NCBI GenBank assembly: GCA_002753515.1
Contig: PEAK01000004.1
Span: 53,983 to 117,982, forward strand
Direction of reading: 5' to 3'
Length of the DNA stretch: 64,000 nt
Source: Magnetococcales bacterium
Lineage (GTDB): Bacteria > Pseudomonadota > Magnetococcia > Magnetococcales > UBA8363
Positions 48,452 to 59,259 of this stretch are shown piece by piece (position 1 is the first letter of the stretch; each line of letters starts with the position of its first letter). The notes beneath the pieces were generated by a model, which made no database searches, had not been told where the DNA came from, and saw only the letters and a program-made list of their open reading frames with translations. The position numbers and the translations under genes were made by a program.

Positions 48452-49219
48452 ATGTCCGAGCATGCCACTGCCGTGGTTGTTTTGCGCCCCGGGGAATCAA
48501 GGGCCCTGGTTGGTCTGGCGGTCGCCCAGTTGCCGAGCGTCCAGGAAAGGAAACGGCAGGGCCACATGGTTATCATCGGAGGTTCCACGACTCGGCATGT
48601 GGTGACCCACCTGCTCAAGGAGGATCCCGGGCGCGACAGCTTCGCCGTGGGGCGGGTGGGGGATGGTTGTCTGGGTGAAACACCCCAGGCGGGTCGGGGA
48701 CCCGGCCCGTATTTGTTTGATCAGGGACAAGTGACGCGGGGGTGGCCAGCGCCATTGTTGGAAAAGTTTGCGCCGGGTGATATTTACATCAAAGGCGCCA
48801 ATGCCGTTGATCCTGACGGCAACACCGCGATCCTGCTGGGATCGCCCGTTGGCGGGAGTATTGGCGTCGCCCTGGCCATTCTCCATGCCCGGGGTGGGGA
48901 ACTGATCATTCCGGTGACCTTGGAAAAATTGATCCCTTCCGTCCCCGGGGCCACGGGTTTGTTGGGACAGGGTGCCAACGGTCGGGTCATGGGCTACCCG
49001 GTGGGCTGGATCCCCATTGCGGCGGGCAGTGCCACGGTGATCACCGAACTCCGGGCCATGTCCATCCTGGCCAACGTTCAGGCGACCGTTGTTGCCGCAG
49101 GTGGGTTTGATGATTGTGCCGGTGCCCGGGTGATTCACTTCCGTGGCCTGCGGAAGGATGTGGAACGCATGTGGGACATCATCGCCGCAATACGGGAAAC
49201 CCCTCTCGCGCAGGCGTGA
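48452..49219 (+). CDS. Conserved-looking protein of unknown function, Gly-rich alpha/beta
   Basis: 255 residues without signal or membrane helix. Motif-like stretches are VIIGGSTTRHVVTHLL (near 42), DIYIKGANAVDPDGNTAILLG (near 110), GGSIGVALAI, LIIPVTLEKLIPSVPG and a final VVAAGGFDDCAGA. The alternating strands and Gly-rich turns, with KGANA and a conserved Lys, recall sugar-phosphate-isomerase-like folds. I do not recognise a named family. It follows the receiver-kinase in the same direction after about 60 bp. Confidence 0.6.
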   Translation: MSEHATAVVVLRPGESRALVGLAVAQLPSVQERKRQGHMVIIGGSTTRHVVTHLLKEDPGRDSFAVGRVGDGCLGETPQAGRGPGPYLFDQGQVTRGWPAPLLEKFAPGDIYIKGANAVDPDGNTAILLGSPVGGSIGVALAILHARGGELIIPVTLEKLIPSVPGATGLLGQGANGRVMGYPVGWIPIAAGSATVITELRAMSILANVQATVVAAGGFDDCAGARVIHFRGLRKDVERMWDIIAAIRETPLAQA

Positions 49220-49458
49220 ACGGGTTGTGAGGGGATACGGTTCGCAGCACCTCTTCGACGTGACCGGGCAGATTTTTCCAGTGGCGGGCGGCAAAATGTT
49301 CCAATGCCGGGGGCCTGTGGGTTGATGGGGCGTGTTTTTCGTGTTAAATCAAAGGCTCTGATGCAACAAGATGATTGGCATACGACTTGATACGGAATAA
49401 TCGATGCAGAGGGTGTTTTGATTGGCACGATCATTAGCCTCATTCCAAGGAAACGGAC

Positions 49459-49797
49459 ATGGCCCTGACACAAGTACGCTGCCCCGATTGCAATGGCCTC
49501 AATGTTGTCAAATATGGCAAGCAGCCCAACGGCGAGCAACGCTACAGTTGCCAGGATCCCCGCTGTTCCCGAACGATCTTTCTGTTGAATTATCGCAGCC
49601 AACCCGTTCTGCAATCCTCGCGTACCCGTATCATTGAGTTGGCCCTGGATGGGTATGATCCCCAAGCCATCTCGGAATCCCTGGGGCTTCCCGAGGAAGA
49701 GGTGACCCGGGTGTTTCAGCAATTGTCCCGTTTGACCGCACCGCCTGTGGGTGTGCGTTCCCGTCCGGACAAACGTACCAAGGTGGCCGCCAGTTGA
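49459..49797 (+). CDS. Orphan IS1 InsA-like zinc-finger/HTH protein
   Basis: 112 residues. The N-terminal zinc ribbon (VRCPDCNGLNVVKYGK, RYSCQDPRCSRTI) is followed by a helix-turn-helix region (IIELALDGYDPQAISESLGLPEEEVTRVF), in the same order as InsA of IS1. No InsB/DDE reading frame and no IS1 ends follow. It is either a domesticated DNA-binding protein or an IS1 relic. AAGGAAACGGAC precedes the ATG. Confidence 0.7.
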   Translation: MALTQVRCPDCNGLNVVKYGKQPNGEQRYSCQDPRCSRTIFLLNYRSQPVLQSSRTRIIELALDGYDPQAISESLGLPEEEVTRVFQQLSRLTAPPVGVRSRPDKRTKVAAS

Positions 49798-50017
49798 GTG
49801 GTGCGAGGGGGGCCGGCCTTGACTCCGGGGCCACGCGACTGTCAATGGATTCAATGGAACAATCGACAATAAGAATATTCAATGTAAAATAAAAGCAAAA
49901 ATGTCTCAATATTTTGCATCCTGGTCACGAATAGTAAGGATAACAATGCCGTGACCGGGAAATGTCAGCAGTTGGTTCATGGCACCCGCTTCATTTTGAC
50001 ACCAATGGGAAACGGCC

Positions 50018-51583
50018 ATGAACAAGCCTGGTGACATCCACCAGAGACTCGTTAATCTCAAATCCCTCCTGGACCGCATCAATCGTTCCTGGGCCACTCG
50101 GGACTATGAAGATCTCATGCAATTCTTTGTCGAGATCTTCCCGGGGCTGTTCAAGGCGGAACGCTGCGGTATCTTTTTGACCAATACCGATTCCGAAGAT
50201 ATCTGGTTGAAGTTTGGCACGGGTCTGAAAGAGAAAGAGATCATCGCCCCGAGAAATGGCAGTATTGTTGGCAAGGCCATCACCACGGGTCAGGTGGTGA
50301 TTCAGGGACGCCTGGATCAGGTGGCGGGCTTCCATCAGGAAGTGGACAAAATAACGGAGTTCACCACCCGCAACATTTTGTGCGTGCCCATCATCAGCAT
50401 CGTCGGTAACTATACCCTGGGTGCTGTTGAAATATTGAACAAGGTTGATCCGGAAGATTTTGACGATGCCGACGTGGTCTTGATGGGCAGAATCGTCAAG
50501 TTTCTCGCCCTTTCCATTGAAAACAATCGGGTCAGTGAAGAAATCATCCGTATTTCCAGGGGGATGCATGATCAGATCACCCGTACCGGCGAAATATTGA
50601 AAGGCAAGCATCGTTTCATCGCCCAATCGTACCCGATGCGCCAGGTATTGGAAATCGCCAGCAAGATCGGACCATTACCTGTGAATGTCTTCATCACCGG
50701 GGCCAGTGGTACCGGCAAGGAGGTGATTGCCCGTCTGATTCATGAATCGGCGGAGGATCGTCGCAGCCGGCCATTCGTTGCCGTGAACTGTTCTTCCATC
50801 CCGGAAACGTTGATGGAGAGCGAGTTCTTCGGCTATGAGAAAGGGGCTTTCACCGGGGCGGTGAGTAGTCGTATGGGGCGTTTTGAAGAGGCTTCCGGGG
50901 GGACCTTGTTTTTGGATGAAATCGCCGACATGCCCCTCTCCATCCAGCCCAAATTCCTGCGTGCGATCCAGGAGAACGAGGGGACGCGTCTGGGGGGACA
51001 AAAGATTCATCATTATCAGTTCCGAATCATCAGTGCATCCAGTCGCGATTTGCGGGAGGAGGTGAGCAAGGGTCGCTTTCGCGAAGATTTGTTTTTCCGG
51101 CTGTTTTCCGTGGACATCACCATCCCCCCCCTGTGTGAGCGGCGCGATGACATCGCCCCACTGGCTTTGATGTTCCTCGATGAAATCAATTCGCGGTTCA
51201 ATAAGAATGTGATGGGTTTCTCCAGCGACATCATGGATTTGTTTGAAAACTACGATTGGCCGGGCAACGTGCGTCAATTGCAACACGAAGTGGAGCGGCT
51301 GGTGGCGCTCACCCCGGACCATGAGATGATCCCCATGGATCATTGTTCCCTGCGTGGTCGCTCGGCTGCGCCCGAGGAGGAGGAACTCGATTCCCTCTCC
51401 CTGCCCGAACACCGGCGTCGCACCGAGATCAGGTTGATCCTCAAGGCGTTGCAAAAAACAAAAGGCAACAAGATTCAGGCGGCGGCGCTTTTGGATATCA
51501 CCCGGCAGTCGTTACACAACAAAATCAAATTGTACAAGATTGAGAAAAGCCTGGGACCGACTTTCCCCTTGACGGAGGGATAA
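50018..51583 (+). CDS. Sigma-54-dependent activator with GAF domain
   Basis: 521 residues. A GAF sensor (about 20-180) precedes the AAA+ domain with Walker A GASGTGKE (near 228), GAFTGA (near 280) and GGTLFLDEI. The C-terminal Fis-type helix-turn-helix is near 481-500 (NKIQAAALLDITRQSLHNKI). It should activate RpoN promoters in response to a small ligand. The target genes are unknown. Confidence 0.94.
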   Translation: MNKPGDIHQRLVNLKSLLDRINRSWATRDYEDLMQFFVEIFPGLFKAERCGIFLTNTDSEDIWLKFGTGLKEKEIIAPRNGSIVGKAITTGQVVIQGRLDQVAGFHQEVDKITEFTTRNILCVPIISIVGNYTLGAVEILNKVDPEDFDDADVVLMGRIVKFLALSIENNRVSEEIIRISRGMHDQITRTGEILKGKHRFIAQSYPMRQVLEIASKIGPLPVNVFITGASGTGKEVIARLIHESAEDRRSRPFVAVNCSSIPETLMESEFFGYEKGAFTGAVSSRMGRFEEASGGTLFLDEIADMPLSIQPKFLRAIQENEGTRLGGQKIHHYQFRIISASSRDLREEVSKGRFREDLFFRLFSVDITIPPLCERRDDIAPLALMFLDEINSRFNKNVMGFSSDIMDLFENYDWPGNVRQLQHEVERLVALTPDHEMIPMDHCSLRGRSAAPEEEELDSLSLPEHRRRTEIRLILKALQKTKGNKIQAAALLDITRQSLHNKIKLYKIEKSLGPTFPLTEG

Positions 51584-51658
51584 TGGGGGGCGGGTTACCT
51601 AATTCTACTTTGTCACATTTCCAGTTCGGCGTTTGTAGCTTTTGGATCCCCGCTTTCG

Positions 51659-51890
51659 CGGGGATGACGGTTGCCCTTTTTCAACGGATTTTCTGCTCTG
51701 TCATCCCCGCGAAAGTGGGGATGACGGTTGCCCTTTTTCAACGGATTTTCTGCTCTGTCATCCCCGCGAAAGTGGGGATGACGGTTGCCCTTTTTCAACG
51801 GATTTTCTGCTCTGTCATCCCCGCGAAAGTGGGGATGACGGTTGCCCTTTTTCAACGGATTTTCTGCTCTGTCATCCCCGCGAAAGCGGG
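51659..51890 (+). repeat. Four tandem 57-bp units inside family-2 copy 1
   Basis: Each unit is a hairpin (CATCCCCGCGAAAGTGGGGATG) plus a 34-bp spacer (GACGGTTGCCCTTTTTCAAC and following bases). The spacers are identical and there are no variable sequences. The single unit in copy 2 (54546) shows the ancestral state. Confidence 0.88.
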
Positions 51891-51908
51891 GATCCAGGGC
51901 GTATATTC

Positions 51909-52059
51909 TAAACCGCAACCATCGCGGGATATGTAGTTTTCCTGCGTCATTCCCGTGAAAGCGGGAATCCAGAAAGTCAGAGAAAGGTGTGTAGGTCCCC
52001 TGGATCCCCGCTTTCGCGTGGATGACAAGAACTACGAATCCCAAGATAGCTGCGGTTTA
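51909..52059 (-). repeat. Family-1 element, copy I, nested in family-2 copy 1
   Basis: A 151-bp copy starting after GCGTATATTC and ending before ATGTGACAAAG. The uninterrupted family-2 copy reads GCGTATATTC-TA-ATGTGACAAAG at this point, so the insertion duplicated TA exactly. Confidence 0.93.
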
Positions 52060-52080
52060 ATGTGACAAAGTAGAACTAAT

Positions 52081-52117
52081 GGGGTACGGTGGGCTTGACC
52101 TGGAGCCACCGTACCCC
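52081..52117 (-). terminator. Hairpin after glgB, probable terminator
   Basis: A perfect 12-bp inverted repeat (GGGGTACGGTGG / CCACCGTACCCC) with a 13-base loop lies 11 bp past the glgB stop. No T-run follows on the glgB strand; the family-2 element starts there instead. Confidence 0.6.
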
Positions 52118-52128
52118 AATGGATTCGA

Positions 52129-54357
<2,229 letters not shown>

Positions 54358-54545
54358 AGTGACTATTCTCCCGGTGCGTCTTTGGAGGTTCAACCGGATG
54401 ACTGGTTACGAAGTACCCGCTTTGAGGTTTTCGCTTCCGGTATTTTTCATGGTTACCGTCATGATACTGATGCAGTCTATCAAAAGGTACCTGTTTTTCC
54501 AATGGCCCACGTTTTCGGTTCGCGACCCGTCGTGTGGGGATGCCT

Positions 54546-54703
54546 GGTTCTACTTTGTCACATTAGAATATACGCTCTGGATCCCCGCTTTCGCGGGGAT
54601 GACGAAGCAGAAAATCCGTTGAAAAAAGGTAACCGTCATTCCCGCAAAAGCGGGAATCCAGAGGCCACAAACTCCGAACTGGAAATGTGACAAAGTAGAA
54701 CTA
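54546..54703 (-). repeat. Family-2 MITE-like element, copy 2, inserted in the ybjN stop codon
   Basis: A 158-bp element with ends GGTTCTACTTTGTCACATT and AATGTGACAAAGTAGAACTA and two inner hairpins. On the minus strand its terminal TAG is the stop of the YbjN-like gene. It holds the uninterrupted sequence that serves as the empty site for copy I. The gap from 54358 to 54700 contains nothing else recognisable. Confidence 0.88.
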
Positions 54704-55213
54704 GGCTTCCCCTTCGGTATCGATGATAGCTGCGGCAATGGCTTCCTCGGGTGTTTTGCCCCCCCAGAGGACCCATTGCAGTGCCGGGAAGAAACGGTCC
54801 GTTTCCTCTTGGATGGCCGACATGATGTCTTCGAGTTGTTCCTCTTTGAGTTCGCTGTTGCGCAGGGGAACGACGACCCGGAACACGGGAATTTGTTCTT
54901 CGCTCCATATTTCAAAGTGTCCCAACCAGACCCGTTCGTTCATCATGGTGATCAGGTGACTCGATTTTTGCGTCTGTCTGCCGGAGATCTTCAGGTTGAG
55001 ATAGCAATTAAGTTGCAAGAAACAGGTATCGTCGTGGTAGACGGCCCAGAGACGTTGGCTGCCCCACTGCCCGGGTATTTCGGCCCACAGTTCGAACTCG
55101 CTGGACCGTTCCGCACCCCAATCCTGGCGGATGGCGTAATCTTCCACCAGACTGATCGGGTTTTGATAATCGGAATCCGTTGAAGAGAAGTCTACGTTGG
55201 AAGACCTGCTCAT
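54701..55213 (-). CDS. YbjN-domain protein
   Basis: About 170 residues. The YbjN fold is recognisable from NPISLVEDYAIRQDW, ELWAEIPGQWG, NERVWLGHFEIWSEE, FRVVVPLR and WVLWGGKTPEEAIAAA, closely following the alphaproteobacterial version. YbjN proteins are chaperone-like and linked to stress and motility control. ATG 55213 has GAGGGG 6 bases upstream. The TAG stop is shared with the family-2 element. Confidence 0.88.
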   Translation of the reverse strand: MSRSSNVDFSSTDSDYQNPISLVEDYAIRQDWGAERSSEFELWAEIPGQWGSQRLWAVYHDDTCFLQLNCYLNLKISGRQTQKSSHLITMMNERVWLGHFEIWSEEQIPVFRVVVPLRNSELKEEQLEDIMSAIQEETDRFFPALQWVLWGGKTPEEAIAAAIIDTEGEA

Positions 55214-55389
55214 GAATTCCCCTCTGTTCGCATGGACGCAATCTACCTGTTGCAACTGGTGAAAGGGCCTTGGAATGGGTCAGCCCACCGGGGGATTATC
55301 CCCAATGTATGCGCATGGGGCAAGCGTTTACGTGGAGGAAATCGTGATGGGCTCATTATCGATGGTAATGGCTGGCAAGGTGTACTGAT

Positions 55390-56256
55390 TCAACCGCCGG
55401 TTTCCCGGTCGATGGCGAAATAGCGGGGACAGGCCACCCGGGTGATCGGGTGGTCGGGATGATCCAGGCGGACGGCGGTCAAATGGCCGCCATACACGCA
55501 TCCGCTGTCCAATCCGAGGGTGTGGGGGGTGCGATTCAAGCCCATGGCGGCCCAATGACCGTAAACCATGAATTCGTTGGGTTGCCATTGCCGCACCCGG
55601 TACCAGGGCTGGAAGGGTGCGTCTTCGGCGGGTGGGGCATAGGGATCGCGCATGCCGGCCTGACTCGCTTCATGGGGCCACACCGGACGACCATCGGTAG
55701 CACTCAGGCGGATGCGGGTGAACAGATTCTGTTCTTCCCAGGCGAGACGGCGCAATTCTTCCCGGGGATGCGCCCGGGGTGACCGGTTCAGGGGGGCATA
55801 AAATGTGGCCATGTGTTCCAAGCCGCCGGACATGCGACCGATTGCCGTTGCCCTGGCCAAGGCTTCTTCGAGGGACCAGGAGGGGTGGCAACCCGCATGG
55901 GCCAGGTGGATCCCGGTTTCCGCATCCCGCAGCATCAGCGGCAGGCGACTGACCCAATCGAGCAGGGTATCCCGGTCGGGTGCCCGGTTCCATTCGTCCT
56001 GCCAGGGTTCCCGCGTTGCGGGTTCCCCCTTGGCGAATTGTCGCAACACGTTGACTTCATGGTTGCCCAGGATCACCTGGTGCCGCGTGCCCAGGTTGTG
56101 GACGAAGCGCAGACAAGCCAGGGAATGGGGGCCGCGATTGACCAGATCACCGACGAACAGCAATCGATCCCGTTCGGCGTCGAACGCCAACCGATGCAAC
56201 AGATGGTGCAGTTCCTCCAGGCAACCGTGGACATCGCCGATGGCATAGACCGCCAC
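55390..56256 (-). CDS. apaH: Bis(5'-nucleosyl)-tetraphosphatase ApaH
   Basis: A 288-residue metallophosphatase splitting Ap4A into two ADP. The phosphoesterase motifs are GDVHG, GDLVNRGPHS and GNHE, with later conserved His (LAHAG, YGHWAA). It is 4 bp from the CYTH gene, in a run of nucleotide- and phosphate-handling genes. Confidence 0.93.
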   Translation of the reverse strand: MAVYAIGDVHGCLEELHHLLHRLAFDAERDRLLFVGDLVNRGPHSLACLRFVHNLGTRHQVILGNHEVNVLRQFAKGEPATREPWQDEWNRAPDRDTLLDWVSRLPLMLRDAETGIHLAHAGCHPSWSLEEALARATAIGRMSGGLEHMATFYAPLNRSPRAHPREELRRLAWEEQNLFTRIRLSATDGRPVWPHEASQAGMRDPYAPPAEDAPFQPWYRVRQWQPNEFMVYGHWAAMGLNRTPHTLGLDSGCVYGGHLTAVRLDHPDHPITRVACPRYFAIDRETGG

Positions 56257-56260
56257 TTAG

Positions 56261-56734
56261 TCACCTCCCGGGCCATTGGCTATAGGGGAGACGGGCCAGA
56301 TTGGAATTGAAATAGCGTGGATCGTCGGAAATTTCCTTTCCCAGCCAAGGTGGTTTGGAAAAGGTTTGATGTTCGTGTTGCAATTCGATTTCGGCCAGGA
56401 TCAAGCCGGCATTATCCCCTTCGAACACGTCCACCTCCCACGTCATCCCCGCATGCGACAAGCGGAATCGGTGCTTTTCGATCAATGGTTTCAGGCACAT
56501 CTGCGCCAGCATCTCCAGGGCGTCTCGACAGGGGATGACGTATTCATACTCGCTTTTGGTACAGCCGGTGGTGACCCCTTTGATGGTCAGGGTACCCACC
56601 TCGCCGACAACGCGCACCCGAACGACCCGATGTTTATCGGTGGCGAGGAATCCTTGTTGGATGCGGGTGCCGGTGCCCTGGCCCCGCCAGGAATCCCCCT
56701 GGACCAGGAATCGGCGTTCGATTTCAATTCCCAT
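56261..56734 (-). CDS. CYTH-domain protein (triphosphatase/class IV cyclase fold)
   Basis: 157 residues. The ExExK-type N terminus is GIEIERRFLV, followed by basic and acidic strands lining a triphosphate tunnel (RVRVVGEVGTLTIKG, WEVDVFEG, LILAEIEL). It most likely hydrolyses inorganic triphosphate or a related substrate. The gene lies directly upstream of apaH. Confidence 0.92.
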   Translation of the reverse strand: MGIEIERRFLVQGDSWRGQGTGTRIQQGFLATDKHRVVRVRVVGEVGTLTIKGVTTGCTKSEYEYVIPCRDALEMLAQMCLKPLIEKHRFRLSHAGMTWEVDVFEGDNAGLILAEIELQHEHQTFSKPPWLGKEISDDPRYFNSNLARLPYSQWPGR

Positions 56735-56754
56735 GACGTTGGCCCCCCTTTACC

Positions 56755-57501
56755 CTAGGGCAGGAGGTCGTGTGGCCAGGGGCCGTCGTCTTCGACCGCC
56801 CGTTCCCCGGCGAGCAGGGCGGCGAAGGAGAGCAATGTCTTGCGGGCGTTGCCCAGTGGATAATGGAAGGCATCCCAGTTGTCGCCGTCCCCGGTGTCGT
56901 AGGAGACCAGGATATGTTGAAATTTCCACGCCTCACGCAATTCCAGGTAGGCGCTGCCGGCAGCGTGTTCAATTTCTTCAAGGTCATGCAGGGAGAGCCA
57001 TTGTTTGCGGGTCGCTTCGCGGCGCAACAGTTTGCGGCGTTGCACCTCGCGGACGAACTTGCTCAAATCGACCCGGCGTTCGGGTGATTTGAGGAACACG
57101 ATCTCTTCTTTGGAAAGGGGCGATAAAAATACCGACAGATGGGGGAAGCGCTCCAGGATGCCCTCATCCCACAATTTCGCCGGGACGAAGGGATTGCCTT
57201 CGTAATAGGGGATGTTACCGTCATCCAGGATGGTTTGTATCTGGCGAATTTCCAGGGCCTGGAGATTGCCGCGCACATCGGCGACGATGAATCCCTCCTT
57301 GAAGCGCATGGATTCCAGTTCCATGCGGGAGCGGAAATGGTAATCGGTGCCATCATCCTCCCCGGGGTGGGGTGGGCGATCATTGAACAAAACCAAGCGT
57401 CGAAACCGGGAAGCGGTTTCGGGATGAAAGCGACGAAAGGTGGAAAAAAGTGGCTTTTTGCCCACACATCCCGGGCCGGACAGGATGACAATTTTATTCA
57501 T
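56755..57501 (-). CDS. Guanylate-kinase-like protein with altered P-loop
   Basis: 248 residues. The N terminus KIVILSGPGCVGKKPLF is P-loop-like, but the Ser/Thr after the catalytic Lys is Lys. YHFRSRMELESMRFKEGFIV resembles the GMP-binding region of guanylate kinases. The remainder contains EIVFLKSPERR, an unusual Arg/Lys-rich helix and an extra C-terminal half. ATG 57501 follows AGGAAG. Kinase activity is uncertain; a nucleotide-binding role fits its ApaH/CYTH neighbours. Confidence 0.65.
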   Translation of the reverse strand: MNKIVILSGPGCVGKKPLFSTFRRFHPETASRFRRLVLFNDRPPHPGEDDGTDYHFRSRMELESMRFKEGFIVADVRGNLQALEIRQIQTILDDGNIPYYEGNPFVPAKLWDEGILERFPHLSVFLSPLSKEEIVFLKSPERRVDLSKFVREVQRRKLLRREATRKQWLSLHDLEEIEHAAGSAYLELREAWKFQHILVSYDTGDGDNWDAFHYPLGNARKTLLSFAALLAGERAVEDDGPWPHDLLP

Positions 57502-57508
57502 GGACTTC

Positions 57509-57970
57509 CTATTTCTCGTCAAGTTTGAGTTCTTTCTGGAAGATGGCTTTATGGACATCCCCCAGGCTGATGATGCCGACCAGGATATCGCCCGACTCCA
57601 CCACGGGGATGCGGCGAATCTTGTGCAGGGACATTTGCGAAGCCGCTTTCATGATGGGATCGTTGGGTGAGGTGGTGAATACTTTGGATCGCATGACTTC
57701 GGCAACGGTTTTATTCAGGATTCCGTGGTAGGAATCCTCCATGGATTCAAAGTTGCGAGCGCGGATGGGGTCGTGCAAAAATTCGGAATAGCTGGGTAGC
57801 AGGGCATTGAGGATATCTTTTTCGGAAATGATCCCGAGCAGGTGGTTGTCTTCGCTGACCACGGGCAAACCGCTGATCTTGTCCAGACAGATGATGTTGG
57901 CTACGGTACGGATCGCATCCCCTTTGCGGACCGTCTTGACATGGCGGGTCATGGCGTCTTTGACGAACAT
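57509..57970 (-). CDS. CBS-domain-pair protein
   Basis: 153 residues: two CBS domains (VKDAMTRHVKTVRKGDA... and VAEVMRSKVFTTSPND...), each ending in GIIS. Such pairs bind adenosine nucleotides and regulate partner proteins. ATG 57970 has AAGGAG 8 bases upstream; the longer frame upstream is not supported. It is 7 bp from the guanylate-kinase-like gene. Confidence 0.9.
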   Translation of the reverse strand: MFVKDAMTRHVKTVRKGDAIRTVANIICLDKISGLPVVSEDNHLLGIISEKDILNALLPSYSEFLHDPIRARNFESMEDSYHGILNKTVAEVMRSKVFTTSPNDPIMKAASQMSLHKIRRIPVVESGDILVGIISLGDVHKAIFQKELKLDEK

Positions 57971-58114
57971 GGGTGAACTCCTTGGTTTCGGCCTGGTGGC
58001 GGCATGGATGATCCCAGCGAAAAGGGACCGATTGCGGGCATGGTTATCACAACGGACTGTTTGGCCCAAGTGTAAGCAAAAAAGAAGGTTTCCAAAAGGG
58101 GAGAAGTACACCGT

Positions 58115-58558
58115 TCAACGTATTGGCGAGCTCATGACAATGGCATCTTCCGTCCCTTGCGGACCTGAATAGTAGTTCTTCCTGCGTCCTATGGGTATAA
58201 ATCCCAGTTTCAGATACAATTTTCTCGCCGCTTGATTGGATGCGCGCACCTCGAGGAGGACGATACGGGCATGGGTGGCAACGGCATGCCGGATCAATTC
58301 CCCGGTCAAGGCGCTCGCCACGCCCGCGCCCCTGTGCGTGGGTGCGACGCCCAGGGTCAGCAGATGCCACTCATCCGTGAGGGGTCTGGCGAGGAGATAG
58401 CCAATGATTGCGCCTGCGGGTTCCATGGCTATTCGACACAGGGAACCGAGTCTGAGTTCCTCGAAAAATTGTGCTTCGCTCCAGGATTTCCGATTGATCA
58501 GGCGATCCAGTGCCGCCACTTCGGGCACATCCCGATCCTCAAGGTCGCGTAGGATCAT
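58115..58558 (-). CDS. rimI: Ribosomal protein acetyltransferase RimI-like (GNAT)
   Basis: 147 residues with the GNAT fold: ATP-free acetyl-CoA loop LTLGVAPTHRGAGVASALTGELI and LEVRASNQAARKLYLKLGF. It may acetylate ribosomal protein S18. The ATG overlaps the tsaB stop as ATGA. The tsaB-rimI pairing is common and supports the call. Confidence 0.9.
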   Translation of the reverse strand: MILRDLEDRDVPEVAALDRLINRKSWSEAQFFEELRLGSLCRIAMEPAGAIIGYLLARPLTDEWHLLTLGVAPTHRGAGVASALTGELIRHAVATHARIVLLEVRASNQAARKLYLKLGFIPIGRRKNYYSGPQGTEDAIVMSSPIR

Positions 58559-59259
58559 GTCCCTGATGCCAATCGTTGCATTTGTGCCTGGGGGGGGCGG
58601 AGGTACAAGGGTTCCAGGTTCAATGCCGCTGGTTGGGCGCCGTGACGCCACCGGTTCAGTCCCATGAGTCCCAGCAGGGCCGCGGACGGTTGGGCGTGGG
58701 GGTGATCCGGGACATGGCAGCGCATTGTTTCAAGCCCTTCCAAGTGTGTGGCGACCCCGGGGCCGCAGCACAAGGGGGTTTCCCCGGGGATGGTGGCCTG
58801 CAAGCGGGCGCTCATGTCCGCAAGGCGTCCCATGCTGGGGGGGATGACTTCGCGGAGGCCGTCGGCCAGGGCGTGGTACAGGCCGAAGAACAGCAATCCC
58901 TGACCCGCATCGCGCAGGGGGAGGATCCAGGGGTGATTCCCTTGGGATGCTTCGGCCTGCAGGGCCAGTGTGGAGATGCCCAGGATCGGGATCCCGTGGA
59001 CCAGGGCCATCCCTTTGGCCAGGCCCAGGGCGAAGCGCAAGCCCGTGAACGATCCGGGACCCAGGGTGACGGTCAGCAGGCCGAGATCGGCGACGGTCAC
59101 GTGGTGTTGTGTCAGGAGGTGTTCGACCCGGGCATACAGGGTGACACCGAATCCGGAACCTTCCGGGCATGAGGTGGATTCCACGAGGCGATCCCCTTCC
59201 AGGAGGGCGACGCCGCCCAGGGGGCCGGATCCGTCCAAAGCCAAACAGCGCAGGGTCAT
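58555..59259 (-). CDS. tsaB: tRNA t6A-modification protein TsaB
   Basis: A 234-residue ASKHA-fold protein helping TsaD make threonylcarbamoyl-adenosine on tRNA. CLALDGSG opens the protein and LTVTLGPGSFTGLRFALGLAKGMA is the signature. It overlaps both neighbours: 4 bp with rimI and 4 bp with the helicase. Confidence 0.94.
   Translation of the reverse strand: MTLRCLALDGSGPLGGVALLEGDRLVESTSCPEGSGFGVTLYARVEHLLTQHHVTVADLGLLTVTLGPGSFTGLRFALGLAKGMALVHGIPILGISTLALQAEASQGNHPWILPLRDAGQGLLFFGLYHALADGLREVIPPSMGRLADMSARLQATIPGETPLCCGPGVATHLEGLETMRCHVPDHPHAQPSAALLGLMGLNRWRHGAQPAALNLEPLYLRPPQAQMQRLASGT

Larger units (their letters stand above)
51599..52080 (+). repeat. Family-2 MITE-like element, copy 1, expanded and interrupted by a family-1 copy
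   Basis: The left end is TAATTCTACTTTGTCACATT and the right end its complement (AATGTGACAAAGTAGAACTA). The interior holds four 57-bp hairpin units and then a complete family-1 element at 51909-52059. The whole fills the 545-bp gap between the sigma-54 activator and glgB. TA borders the outer ends, as for family 1. Confidence 0.85.

Noticed and set aside
51641..51900. CRISPR-like array
   Set aside because: The direct repeats are hairpins within a MITE and the spacers are identical, not variable. No cas gene is nearby.
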